In this document: piece after piece, positions 46,733 through 59,104 of the stretch
How positions within the stretch are numbered: position 1 is the first letter of the stretch
How the letters are laid out: each line of letters opens with the position of its first letter
Source of the DNA: Gnomoniopsis sp. IMI 355080
Taxonomy: Eukaryota; Ascomycota; Sordariomycetes; Diaporthales; Gnomoniaceae
Reading direction: 5' to 3'
Assembly (NCBI GenBank): GCA_027946555.1
Contig: JAPEVC010000084.1
Span: 1-64,000 of the forward strand
DNA: 64,000 bases
The notes under the pieces: generated by a model
Seen by the model: the letters and a program-made list of their open reading frames with translations, nothing else
What the model was told of the DNA's origin: nothing
Database searches by the model: none
Program-made: the position numbers and the translations under genes

Positions 46733-48748
46733 ATGGCTTGCTTCGAGCAACATCTGACGAAGGTGACCTCAGATACTTTTAACGAGTTTTCATCACGGAT
46801 GGGGTTACGTAGCGCCAAATATCCTGACATCTGGACCAAAGATGGCGGACCCCGCGAGGCGCGCCCCGGCTACCGCCAGCGTGCTGCATTTGATGGTCAA
46901 GTTGAGCATCAGGGGTTGAAAGGAATGAAGGTTCTGAGTCATAATGACGTATCTATTCAGGTCGGAATTGAGGACAAGTCCAAAAGAGAAATTGGAGAGC
47001 TCAGTCTATCCGTGGACAGCTTCGCGCCGGAGGGTGTTGCCGGTGTTCAAGGTGCTTTTTCAATATAATCCACCCACCTGGGCACACTGTTAGCTCGTGG
47101 ATACTAATGAAGACGCGTCTGGCGACCAGATCTCGGGTTTGTTCCAACTCTAGCCTCGGATCCCACATCTCCGAAACTTCGACTCTATCACAATGTATCA
47201 TTGCCACCGGAGTGCGTTCAGGAATGGAACACCGTTCTGATGCCACGTATAAACCTGGCCTTGTCCGATATCTATCGTCAGGATCCCAGATCAGTTGAGG
47301 TCTCGCTGGAGTCAATTGGACCGAACTCCAGTCAAACGGTCCCAACTATTCTCGTCATATGCGGTCCAGTAAAGCGAGTGAGGGCGGAGTTGAAGAAGAA
47401 AGTCGACTTCATGCGCGCTCCCTTCACTCGTTATGCCTTGAAGGTCTGTCGTGGATCCATGGTTCGATCTCATGGAGGAGCGGCCCTTGGACAGGCGGAG
47501 ACTTGGCACCATGACGAAGCTTTTAAAGTTGTTCCGGCTGCAAACGGTGGCTTTCAAGAGCGTCCAATGCTTGGTGCCAGCATTGGAGCTTGGGTTGGCG
47601 ACAGGCACCTGCCACCTGTTAGCTTTGGAGGGTTGATCAAAGTTGACAATAAGACATATGGGATGACAGTACACCACATGTTAGACGATCCTGACCTTGA
47701 GTTAGCCCCGGGGGATCTACAGGCAGTCCACCAGGCGCGGTCAGGCTTTGCTCGTCGGAGTGTTGCAACCGCACATGATCTCGCCTACTTTCGCCGACTA
47801 GCTAATGAAGCTGAGAGCGATGGGGATGAGCAATTCAGCTGCGAATTTTCCAGCTCGGATTCCGAAGGTGATGACGAAGCCGAGCTTGAAGCTCCACCTT
47901 TTCCAGCGTTGAAAAATAATGGACTATGGAGTCCCGGAGACATTCCTGGAGATATCCCTGGGGTAGAGCCCGGTTGTGGAGAGGGTTATATTGTCACTCA
48001 ACCGGCATTAGATGACGTCGAGGAGGGCTTTTATGCGTCTAAAGACACCTGGGATGAGGAACACCTCGACACTTTTTCCTTTGGTGAGATGTACGCTTCA
48101 TCTGGGATACGGCGCCGAATTGACGAGAGAGGCCTGATCCACGAGGTGGATTGGGCGCTTTTTGAGATGCTAGAAGATCGATGCCCAGATGAGAACTCCA
48201 TCGAGCTGTCTCGTAACTCAGAGCAACCACCGAGTTCTTCACCTGAAAAGGTATCCCCAAAGTCTGTGATCCTAACTGCGGCACTGCCCGACCTCGAAGT
48301 TGTATGCATCGGGAGAACAAGTGGGATATGGAGCGGTAAGATCCTACAAGCTCTTACGTCGGTCAAGATTTACGGTCGTAACTCACCAAGTCACTCTTAT
48401 CAAGTGGCCAGCAGTGCTCTGTTGGACCAGTTATCGGGGCGAAATTCTACCGTCTCGAAATCCGTGGGGTTGCCAATGGGCCTTCCTGGAGATTCAGGTG
48501 CTTGGGTTATCTCAAAACACGGTCAAGAGGTCTGTGGGTATATATTAGCTATGAGTCCTCGGAAGCTGGTCTCTTACATTTGCCCCATGGAAGTTGCACT
48601 TCTTGATATCGTTGAGACTTTAGAAGCCAGAGAAGTTCGCCTACCGGGTGGGGCCCCATTAGCTCATTTTACCCACCCCGTGGACATTGATGATTTAGGA
48701 GATCTATTTGAAGATCGTCACGTTGACAAAGGAGGACTGGAAACATAG
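46733..48748 (+). CDS. Trypsin-like (S1-fold) putative peptidase next to an NLR gene
   Basis: Two exons, 46733-47051 and 47130-48748, give 645 residues; a TACTAAT branch-point-like word lies 23 bp before the acceptor. SFGGLIKVDNKTYGMTVHHM (about 270-290) resembles the His-containing part of a trypsin fold, and GLPGDSGAWVI near 558-566 has the GDSG nucleophile loop. The stretch between is long and acidic (about 330-480, with PGDIPGDIPG), like an insertion in the fold. The N-terminal 250 residues, including SLPPECVQEWNTVLMPRI, resemble no domain I can name. There is no signal peptide, so it should act inside the cell. The catalytic Asp is not certain, so activity is unproven. It is convergent with the NACHT-ankyrin gene, 170 bp away. 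Confidence 0.65.
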
Positions 48749-48918
48749 GTCAACTACGGTGCGATGCATTGGTTTTTTTTCCCCCTCAATCAAGCAAGTA
48801 GTAAGTGCCTTTTCGATGATGACTACCTAGGCACCTAGTATAGTCCTCTTCAATCACATTATCATGAACTAGGCTTCGGGAGCTTAGCAAATTTGGGTGC
48901 GATATATAGATCCTGCTG

Positions 48919-51900
48919 CTACACACGGGCGAATGCAATATTGTTCAGCTGTAGCCTTTCCAGAAATGCATCGCAGAAAAGAGCATCCATGAGCTCGGTA
49001 GTCAGATCCTGCTGTCGAAGGAGCCCAGTCTTCAGCTTTTCAAGATTGCCGTACCAGACTGCACCAGCATTGACCAGAAGTTCAGCCGCTCCCATCCATT
49101 GAGGTCGATCATCCCGGGATATGTCATGAGGCAATCTGCCTGTGAAAGCGGCTTGGAATATGACACCCAGTGCACTGTAGCGACCTGGATGGCGAAGTCC
49201 TCGGGGCGGCTCCAGATTGACGTCCGCACCAGCATCTATCAGTGCTTGCACAATCTGAGAGGAGTAACATCCGCTTTCCAACCTCATAACAGCAACATGA
49301 AGAGCACAGTGGAATTTCTTAATATCAAGGATATTCTCTGCGGGCTCCAGCATACCTGAGAATTCGGCATGGGCGACAACAAGGGCAGGAATACTCTCAA
49401 GGGCATTTTCACCAAGTAGGGTATTGGGGTCTGAGCCGTACTCAACGAGAAGCTTCAATACCTCAAGGACTTGGCTCTCTGGCTTAGTTGATGCTGCGGC
49501 GGCTGCAAGGGCGCTGCCCCATTTCCCGGGTATGTGAAGTTGGGGATCTGCACCGGCCTCCAGCAGACGCCTTAGGCTCTTTAGATCTGCGAAATATGCT
49601 GCTGCCGCCACCGGGCTTCCAAATTCGCATGGAGATGTCGCTGTCACATTTGCTCCGTACTGAATGAGCCACTTGATCATCAAAGAGCTCTTCTTGCGAG
49701 CTCGAATCGCCGCAACGAGAAGATTGCTTTCGCCACTCATCGCCGCGTTCACGTTCCCTCCTTTGCTCAAGAGAAGCTTGATAGTGTCGGTCGACGAGTT
49801 CTTCACAGCAGAAAACATGGCAGGGCTTTCATTTCCTTGAGGGCTGTTTACATTAGCGCCATGTCGAAGTAGTGATAGCGCAGCTGCGGTCCAATTTTGG
49901 TGCGCAGCTACTTCTAGAGGTGTCCGGGAGCCTTCTCTTGCCAGGTTTGAGTCTGCACCACGCCGCAGCAAACATTTCATTATGGAATAATGACCCATGC
50001 ATATAGCATGCGAAAGAAGCGTCCAGCTGGCTTCCTTATGCACGTGATTTATACCCCCTACACCTAGTTTCATAGGGGTCTGCAAATTGACGTCAAGATC
50101 GGGACTTGACCACCATTTCCAAAGGAGATTGAACAATCCTATATGACACGCAAATTGAATCGGCTGTACCCATTTTTCAGTCCCATCTTGATGATCTCGG
50201 TACGATGCAAGTGAATATGGAATGTTCAAGGCACCCATGAATCGTCTGGACTTTGCGAACTCGTGCCATTGTGCGTAGGATAAACTTCCCTCTGTCATAC
50301 TGCCAAGAAATCTCTCCAGGAGCTGTTGAGGTTTGTGGTTCGTTTCATCGACTGGGAAAGTGTCCAGTGGCAAGACGTGTGTGTGCCAGGATAGCAGAGC
50401 ATATTGGACGAGTGGTTTGTCCCGTCGCAAGCTGAGGTAAGATCTCATGTTCACCCACTCGTCCCTTGGCCAAAGGGAAGTGTCCAGTAGTATGGAGAGA
50501 CAAACAGTTGCTGCATTGCAGTGTGCATCCCGAATGTCATGACGCTGATTCTCCTCGAAATATTCGATCACGGACAAATGAGAGAATCGCCAGTGATTGA
50601 GATCGGTGTCGAATACGAGGAGGTTGTGGCAGAGATCGAGGATGAGGGCCTCGTCGATCTCCTCCCGGGGCTCTTGATATTCCCCTGACGCGGGATCTTG
50701 ACATACCGCGTGGAGTAGTGCATCCCGCGCCAACGGTGTCTCAGCGCACATTACCCATTGGAAGGCGCGATGTGCTATCTGCTTGTCCTCACAATGAAGC
50801 TTGTCTATTTCATTGTAGATCTCGTCGTAAGCATCTCTCAGATCGTTTGGAAGCCTCCCTAATCGATCACGAATGGCATTTTCAGTTCTTAGTTTTAGGA
50901 GTTGCCTGATTTGCAGAGCTGCCCATTGAAACCTGCAGGCGGGTATTATCATGTCAGGATCGGTCATAGACCAGGTGTAATGATTGACAGACTCACATTC
51001 CATCGCTCTTGTGCAGCAAAGTCGAGCTAATCTCAATTCTAAACGCTTGATTCAATCTGGACCAACGAGGGTGTTTCTGCACTTCGGCATGAATGTATTT
51101 GTTGATATCTTCGTGATTCTCTGTAGCCCGAATGTTGATGAATGCGCGTTCGTGGAAATGCTCTGTGATATCTACGTCAGGTCGACTTGCTACGAACAAT
51201 TTGATCGGTCTTGGGGCTTGGGCGAGGAGCTCGTCGAAAAGGCTCATAAGCTCATGTCGGCAATCCTTGTCGCACTCGTCGAGCGCATCTAGGACGATAG
51301 TTGTCTGTGGGTAAGTTTCGAAAAATTCTTTAAGCACAGCTCTGCAGGCCTCGAAGTTGAGATTGGCAGCCGTCTCTCGGCCCGCGTTGTATTGGTCGTG
51401 AATCTTTTGATGTATTAGACCCCGCAAATTTGCCCTCTTGTGTGGGACGGCCAGTTGTCGAACAATGCTGCGCAGAACCTGTAGAGGATCCCTGCGAGAC
51501 ACTTCACTCCGTTTGCAGTAAAAGAATGCAAAGGACTCGTCTGAATTGGCACCGGAGATGCCATCAAGGAGCCAGTCAACAATCCGGGAGACTAGATATG
51601 TCTTGCCCGTCCCAGCTTTAGATCGTCAGTCTCGGAAACAATCATACAGGTGATCAGAGTGGTACTAACGTGTACCATACAGGACCAAGACTACAGACGA
51701 GCTGCTCATCTGCCAATCTAAAAATCTCGGGTCTTCCAGAAGCCAGTCGCAAGTATCAGGTGTTCTAGAGTCGCTGGCCGATCTGTGGTGGTCGACGACC
51801 TTGACACTCGACACCCAGTCCAGAATTCTGATCATCCTGTCATTTTCCACTTCCTTCAGATAGTTCGTGACACGTTCGTCGACACGGAAAAGTGGCATTT

Positions 51901-52975
51901 CTATCTTTTTCAGGAAGTTGTGCAGGAAATTGAACATTGCCTTAGAGTCTGAGGTCTGTTGTTCGATCTGCTTTACGTCAGGCTCCAAGGCATCAAGCCT
52001 AAAGCCCAACGCCTGTAGGTCAACCTTGATCTCAGAAGACCGAAGCTGCAAGTCACTGAAACCATTGATGACCTGATCTTTGATTTCTGGTATGGCATCC
52101 TTGATCCCAGCTATCTGTACAGCGATGCATGAGGCAGCGGCCGCGCAAACATAAGTGTCGCATTTTGCAAGCTCCTGAAGAAGACCTGTGGTTTCCTGGG
52201 GACGGGCCACCGCTGTCCAAGCCCTTTTCACCGTTCCTTGCTCGAGTCTGCTGGCAGTATGGACAACGGCTTTCAAAACATGTGCATAGGTAACCACCAA
52301 AGCGTTCTGCAACTCGCTGTCTGCCCCGTGACTGGGGAGCATAGTGCCTGTCATAAAAAGCACTTCGTACACTCGGCAACGGGACGAGATGCGGCTAATG
52401 CTTTCGATACTGCTGAGAAGCGCATACATCTGGCTGCGCTCTTCGATTGCTACCTAACATCAGATCGTCAGGTCATACACCATATCGCGGCAGAAAGCGG
52501 CTCGTAGTACCTGAAGGAGAAACCGTATGAATGCCCATGGGAGGGCAGCAACTCCGGGATTAGCTGAGACCGCAGTGTCACCGACCGCCTTGAACACGTC
52601 CAGCACAGAGATAACCTTCGCAGCGACGTCGCGAAGGATGATATCCCGCTCCCCTATACGGACATGCCATCGTTTCTGCTGGCACGTCTCTTGCTTCTGC
52701 TGAAGTGCTGCAATCAGTCCACTTATTGGGTCCGCCGAGGTCTGTAGCTGACCAAATTGCTGTGTGATCGAAAACAGTGCTTCCCTTTCCTCCTTGTTGA
52801 TGGTCGTAGCCAGTAATGCCTTTCCCCAAAGCCCAGGAAGAGTGGGGCTGATTGCTTGTCCCTGAACTGCCGTGGCACCTGCACCTGATGAACTTGCCAC
52901 TTGGTGAGCCATCGGATTCGCCTCAGCGTTGATATCGATCGTCACTGTGTGATACACGGTAAATCCAAGCCCCAT
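48919..52975 (-). CDS. NLR/STAND protein: N-terminal helical domain, NACHT, ankyrin repeats
   Basis: A fungal NOD-like receptor. Four exons on the minus strand, 52511-52975, 51670-52453, 50997-51615 and 48919-50932, give 1293 residues. The N-terminal 400 residues are a fungal STAND N-terminal helical domain (LWGKALLATTINKEEREAL, then PWAFIRFLLQVAIEERSQM). The NACHT domain has Walker A GTPGTGKT at 415-422, rebuilt only by splicing, Walker B TIVLDALDECDK near 521-532, and the GMFQWAALQIRQL helix near 622. A winged-helix region with FSHLSVIEYF follows. Ankyrin repeats fill about 880-1245 (SRTPLEVAAHQNWTAAALSL, RRLLEAGADPQLH). Known relatives sense non-self and trigger cell death or incompatibility. 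A later Met (residue 22) is another possible start. Confidence 0.92.
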
Positions 52976-53344
52976 GCAAGTTCATTGGGTCGCGATGCTA
53001 AATTACAGAGAACATCATCCATATAGTGGCAGATGGGAGCCGGAGCGTCGTACCATATGGGTTTGAAGTCCTGAGGAAAGTGTGTTGAGGTTTGCTTAGA
53101 CGCCCTGACGCCCCGCTCGTACGGTCGTCATAGCTGCTGATGTAAGCACGCCTTGACGCTGACTGTTCTTCAATCCATCTATTCGATCGGACATTATTCA
53201 CAATCTCCCGCAGTCTCATGACGCATCAAAGACCGGATAACGTGCGTATAGACGTGTGTGACAGCCAATCAAGGACTTTGAGAGCTAGCACAGCCATGTT
53301 CCTCGTCAACTTGGAAACAACCCTGTGAATTTTCAGTGGCCACC
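52976..53344. promoter_or_regulatory. Divergent promoter region, NLR and F-box-like gene
   Basis: A head-to-head spacer of 369 bp with no supported gene. Confidence 0.35.
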
Positions 53345-55194
53345 ATGCCGCACAGCTCCAAAGAGACGCATCAAATCCATCCTCACTTTGGCCCTGGGTT
53401 GTTGAGACTCCCCTCATCCATGCGACTCAAAATATACAGTATCATTGGAATATGTGGGACCACTATATCCGAATTCTCTACAAAGCCAGTCGAAGGACGC
53501 ATATTCGACCTCAGCGGTCTGTCGCGTCCACTGGGGCCGACTCGGACCCAATTCTATGGACTCCTCCTTTCTTGCCGCGTTATATATCAAGAGGCTTCAC
53601 GTCTATTGTACAGGGCGAATGGATTTACTATTCGATTTAGCTCTCTAGGATCTCTTGAACCGCTCCGGAATTTGAGGAGAGATTCTCGAGGGGGGTTGTC
53701 GCACCTTCAAATTATCCTGGCCGAGACTTCGTGCCATTGGCCCCCACTGACCCAAGATTGGAAATGGGGTCATGAGTGCTGCTCGGATCTGGACAATGTG
53801 CATTGTCTGAACAACGTGTATAAAATGTGCAAACGGGATCACCGCCACGACGCGCCCCTCGAAGGCCCTGATGCGGCTTTATTGAGCGAATGGGATATGG
53901 CAATCATGCATTTAGCTGGTTCAATTGCAGCAGATACGCTGAATCTGGCTATAGTCTGCGACGTTTGTCCAACAGACGCTGGGGTACAGATGGCAACATC
54001 AGTGACAGCATCACTTCTTCGCCTCCCGAAATTGAAGTATTGCTCCATCAGAATCTGCCAACAGCCGGAACCCCGGCTCAACAGACTGGCCTACGACGTT
54101 GCACTACAAACGCGCCACATCATGCAACAGCCCATCGATCACAAAATCACGGGCGCCTCATCGTCTTCGCGCCTCTTGAGCCTTCCTTCCGAGCTCCGCT
54201 TACGCATCCTCTCATACACAGACCTCATCACGCCTTGGGCCGAGGTGGCCTGGAGTCCAAAACATGGCGGCTTCCTCGCTGGCGATATCCATTGCAACGA
54301 CCTCCTATTTCCTGGCCCTCCCTGTCCGCCAAGCCGCCATAACGGCTGCCAGTTTGCGCGCTGCTACATTACCTATCCAGAGCCGTCCAACGGCTGCTTC
54401 TGTCGCCTACAGCATAGCGCCTTTTCCTCCTCCCTGACCCCGTGCAAGTGCTGGGCCCCTCCGCAGGCGCTGTTCTTGGTCTGTAAAACCCTCTTCGCAG
54501 ACGCCCAGGCCGTCTTCTACGCGGGTAACCGCTTCGTGGTGTATGACGACTGCGAACCTACCTCGCGTAATGCCTCTGTCTGGGTGAGTAAATTTCTCCG
54601 CGAAAAAGTCACCGCTGATGCCTTACGCCACCTGCATGTCCTGGAGCTGATTTTCCATCGCAATGCTTGGCCACAGGCGGTCGATGACGAACCCATATTT
54701 CAGGCGTGGGTCGAAACGCTCGACTGGGCGCGGGGCAAAGTGAACGCGGCGGTCCTCACAATTCGCGTTATTGTGGCGGTGGATGTAGAGATGGGTCCAG
54801 TCCCGGTGGTAGCTCCAGAGGGATGGGGGAATCAAGGAGGCTTCGTCTCGATAGTGCCGAGGAGGAAATTGCTCCGGCGACACGAAAAGATGCCGCAGAC
54901 ATGATCGCGGGCTTTATGCGAGTGGTGGGCGCATTGGCGCGCCTCGGGGACCTACACGCGTTCTATGCGCGGCCGAGCGCGCTGTGGAGTGACGCTATCG
55001 GCGGACAGCGCCAGGCGGCGGCTGTGGAGAGAAAGCTGAGAGAAAGAATCGAGACACTGGTGATGGGAAAACGTTATGAGCCCCAGTACGCTGGTGGGCG
55101 TAAGGAGCCAGAAGATTGTTTCTGGCCTGGGTTGGTTCGGTCTCTTCGTCCCGGGAGCCCTGACTGGAGCTATGACCCCTATGACTACGCGTAG
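53345..55194 (+). CDS. F-box-like protein with duplicated module; C-terminus in another frame
   Basis: The frame from 53345 runs open to 54904 (about 519 residues). Two F-box/2EXR-like starts are seen: LLRLPSSMRLKIYSIIG near residue 20 and LLSLPSELRLRILSYTDLI near residue 280. Each is followed by a related motif, LLSCRVIYQEASRLLYRANG and LVCKTLFADAQAVFYAGN, so the protein looks like an internal duplication. After about 54840 the best coding signal moves to the next frame (ADMIAGFMRVVGALARLGD, then VERKLRERIETLVMGKRY), open to 55194. A short intron in 54775-54900 (for example GTGGTAGCTC to GCCGAG) or a one-base frameshift would join them; I cannot decide. F-box proteins link targets to ubiquitin ligases, which is inference here. 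Confidence 0.55.
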
Positions 55195-57652
55195 CGTCAG
55201 AGACAGTCAGAGCCATCTATCAAGGAGTACCAGACCGAGTCTTATGCTGCAGCTATAACTATGGAAACCTCTATGCCGGAAGACGAGGATGCAGCATGTA
55301 GGATACCTAAGTACCCGTAGTCTGATGTTCATTTTTGGGTGGAAGACCCAGGCTATGACGCGGATATGGCTGACTGGTAGGACTGGTAGAATTAAGATAC
55401 CGCAAAGACAGTAGAAAAGGTTTCGTTGACTTATTTGTCACGAAGTGCAGAAAAAATAAGGGCTCCCGTGGGCGGTCTTCCGTCAGCTCAGCTGCCTGTG
55501 CCGAGTGCCCACCCTCCTAAAGTAGGTAGGATAGGCCTAGTTTGCATCAATCGCTTCCGTTCTATATCATCCATCCAGTGTATCCTAGATAGAATTAGGA
55601 AACTATGGTCGTATGGGCATTGTACATAAATAGTTGCTGATTCCAAAACATTCCCATTGCCTTCCTTTCATGAGAGAACCGCCGACTCATCTTAGGGCTC
55701 CGCATATTAAAGCATCTGAGCAACTCCAAACATATCACGGTAGCATGTGCATCTCCATCTGTGCAAAACACTGTGAGGCTACCAAAAGACCATCAATTTC
55801 CGTACTCTTACCATATAAATTATTCTCCATCCGCCCTTGGTGCTTCCTTGGTCCCACGCCAGACTTCACCTGAATCCAGCGCTCGGGCTCAGAGTAGAGA
55901 AGGCCTCGTCTCAGTGAATGATAGCAGGCCTTATGTTCCGGGTTACTCTTTTATGGAAATCATTGAACACTGCTTGCACGTGTTACGCAAAGATTGCAAC
56001 GTTCCAGGGCGCCTGCATATATAGACCCAGCGCTACTATTTGCCTTCCCATGTGCCTAGAAGTGCTAATCTTGGTACGATAAATTGAAAGAATGCACATT
56101 TTTGGACAGAACATGCAGGCTTATCTGCAGCGTCGTAAAGATTGCGGTAGGAGCATGGCATCGCTGTACGAAAGCATCTGGCTAAATCTTTGCCCATACG
56201 ACACGGACGATTCGCGTACTTCCTGAAAGATGTACGCTCCTAAGTATCGGGAACCAATGATTGCAGTGGTGAATCCTGCCAGCTCTTGAAAAACATAGTG
56301 TCGAGGCCTCTGTCATCCTCATCGCTGTTTGCATGCCAAACCCCCCCCCCCCACCTTCTTCAACAATGTCTTTCAAAACGATCAGCAAACCCTATTTGAA
56401 GGGAACGGGGATTTCAAAGCTTTGGTTCGTTCATCACAATGCTGTCATCAAAATACTTCATGTAGTCGAGATAGGAATGGCATGGCAAAAGCCGACGAAG
56501 ATATCAGAGAGTAGGGTATCGAATGGAAAACCCAGCTTTCGGGCGATCGGGCGTACAGCTTGGGTTTAAGATACTGTCAGTTTAAGTCGGGATCGGATCG
56601 TTCCGCACCGGGCTGTTATATAGTCGGTTGAGGGATTCGGGTCGTCCTTTTTCTGTTTGAAATGCACTTAAGAACTGCGTAGACGGTATCAGGGAGGTAC
56701 TGCATATTCAGTAGAGTGGATTCACGGAACTTATGCAGCTTCCTCGAACATATGTATCGCAAATGCAGAGTAGAGATGTTCAAAGCCAGCATTGATTTAC
56801 ACTACCTAGGTAAATGAATGTATGCCTTTTTGAATCGCGGGCAAAGTGATCTGAGTGCATACTTATTTAGCAGCACATCCACTACCGGAAGAAGATTTGC
56901 TGATTAAACCAGCTAAAGGTCCAGCATCAGCGCGGCTCGTTATATTTTGCTGCCTCCCGACGACTTACATCACGACAACCATCTTGGCCCCAGCTACATA
57001 AAAACCGCCTGGGTAGATCTAAAACGGATCCTACCTGGGTAGACAGCCAGATCACCTAGGCCAAACTGGCCACTTTTTGGCCAAATTGGAATTCGCAAGT
57101 ATTTCCGCCCCCCCCCCCCCCCTGAAAGAAAGGGTAACAAGGCCGCGCAAAACAGAAGCGCCGGACATGATACCTGGTTGATTTACTCAAAATCGATCAC
57201 ACTAAAAACCGTATGTCGGATAATAAGAACCAACGCCGGCCCAACACAACCTCCTAAATGGAACGCTAATACCAACGAGGCTAGCCGTTGCAGCCAACCG
57301 TAACTTTAATAGCGTTGCTACGTTGGTATTTTGTGAAGAAACCTTCAAGAGGAGTTCAGCTGCCCACTTTTTTGTGACATGTCAATTATTAACTGCCCAG
57401 TGCGAGCAATAGCCTCATTACCTTTGGACCACAGGCTCATTTTCCCTCTGCCCTAAATTATGCAGTGCAAGAAGGATATACTACCTACCTGATCGTTTTC
57501 AGATTTCCAAAGCAGTCAACTTGCAAACTTACCAGCAAATACTCTCTCGGTGCCCCAGAGGACGAAGACATAATACATTCCTTCTTTCCCGCAGCGGAGA
57601 CAAGTGCGCACAGAGGTGAAAGGCCACGTCAGGTTCCAACACGGTCTTCATC
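55195..57652. other. Intergenic, C-homopolymers, no gene recognised
   Basis: 2.4 kb without a supported gene. Runs of C occur at about 56340-56352 and 57108-57122. The area may be poorly assembled at these runs. Confidence 0.4.
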
Positions 57653-59104
57653 ATGCCCCCCACGTCATCCCCGGAGGAGATCCTGGCCCGGTTGGGCGCC
57701 ATGGGAGCTGCCCTGGCAGCCAAGAAACTAGGCGCGCGCGAACAGCTGATCAGCCTCAGCCATTCCTTGATCGCGAAACTGGAGCTGCCAAGCGAGGCCA
57801 TTCAGAGAATGGGCTGGGCCGAGGTAAGAAGAAGATTTGCACTAGTCTGTTTTGAAGCCCAACTAGTTCTAGAATCACTCTAATGCCTGTAACAGCCCGC
57901 GAGAGCTGCTCACTGCCGCATTGCGGTCGAGTTGAAGCTTTTTGAGACGCTCAAGGAGCACGATGGGCGAGGAATTACCGCCAAAGACCTGGCAGTCAAG
58001 TCAGGGGCCAATGAGGTACTGATCTGTGAGTGAGAGATCCATCCTCAGCTAGCATCAAGCAGTGGCTAATTGGTCAATTGGAAGCTCGGATAATGAAGCA
58101 TCTGACTGCTATGAACATTGTTGGCGAAAATGGTGCTGACAACTACGTTTCAACACCCCTGAGTGACGCCCTGGTCGAGCAGAAGTACCGTGACGGCATC
58201 ATCTACACGTACGCACAATCCCATCTCACATACCAGCCACTCTTCCAGGTTCCTCTCGTCCCCCCACCCGCCGGTTTCGGGAAACCGGGCCATCCTTCTT
58301 CTCCGTTCAACTGGTTAACTCCTCTCCCTCAGTTACGATGTCGCTGGACCCTCCTTCCGCGGCCTTCCTGAGTACCTCAAGAGCATCAAGTATGACCTGC
58401 CAACGGAGCTTACCAATGGGCCGTTCCAGGCTGCCCACAAGACGCAGCTGCCATTTTTTGCCTGGCTGGATGCAAATCCACCCTATCTGCAGACCTTCAA
58501 TAGCTACATGGCAGCCTATCGAGCAGGCAAGCCCTCATGGGTCGACCCGGGCTTCTATCCTGTTTCCGAACAGCTTATCGAGCAGTTCGATTCCACCTCT
58601 AGCGACGTCTTGCTCGTTGATGTTGGCGGCAGCTTGGGTCACGATCTCCACGAGCTCAAGGAGAAACACCCTTCCCTTCCTGGCAAGCTGGTGCTCCAAG
58701 ACCGGCCTGAGGTGATCGACACCGTATCCAGCGGCGGGCGCGTTTTCGAAGCCATGACTCACGACTTCTTCACCCCGCAGCCGGTGAAGGGTGCCCGTGC
58801 ATACTATCTGCACTCGGTGTTGCACGACTGGGGCGATGATGATTGTGTCCGAATACTCGAGCAGTTAAAGCCCGCTCTAAATCCCGGATACTCGAGCGTA
58901 CTCATTAACGAAATTATTGTGCCGAGTCAGAACCCAGCATGGCCTATCACGGCGATGGATCAATTAGTATTTGTCTTGGGTGCTATGCAGGAGCGGACCG
59001 AGGCACACTGGGAAGCCATACTCAAGAGAGCTGGCTTTAAGGTCCAGAGCATTTATAGCTATGAGATGGGATCTGAGAGCCTGATCGAGGCAGTTCTTGT
59101 GTAG
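57653..59104 (+). CDS. O-methyltransferase (SAM-dependent, COMT-like) 2
   Basis: Four exons, 57653-57823, 57896-58025, 58085-58208 and 58333-59104, give 398 residues. The N-terminal dimerisation part includes ARAAHCRIAVELKLFETL. The SAM site is LLVDVGGSLGHDL, and ARAYYLHSVLHDWGDDDC holds the catalytic His and Asp. It is a different paralog from the one at 40651 (different loop lengths and exon structure). It lies 2 kb from a Zn2Cys6 regulator. The substrate is unknown. Confidence 0.9.
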
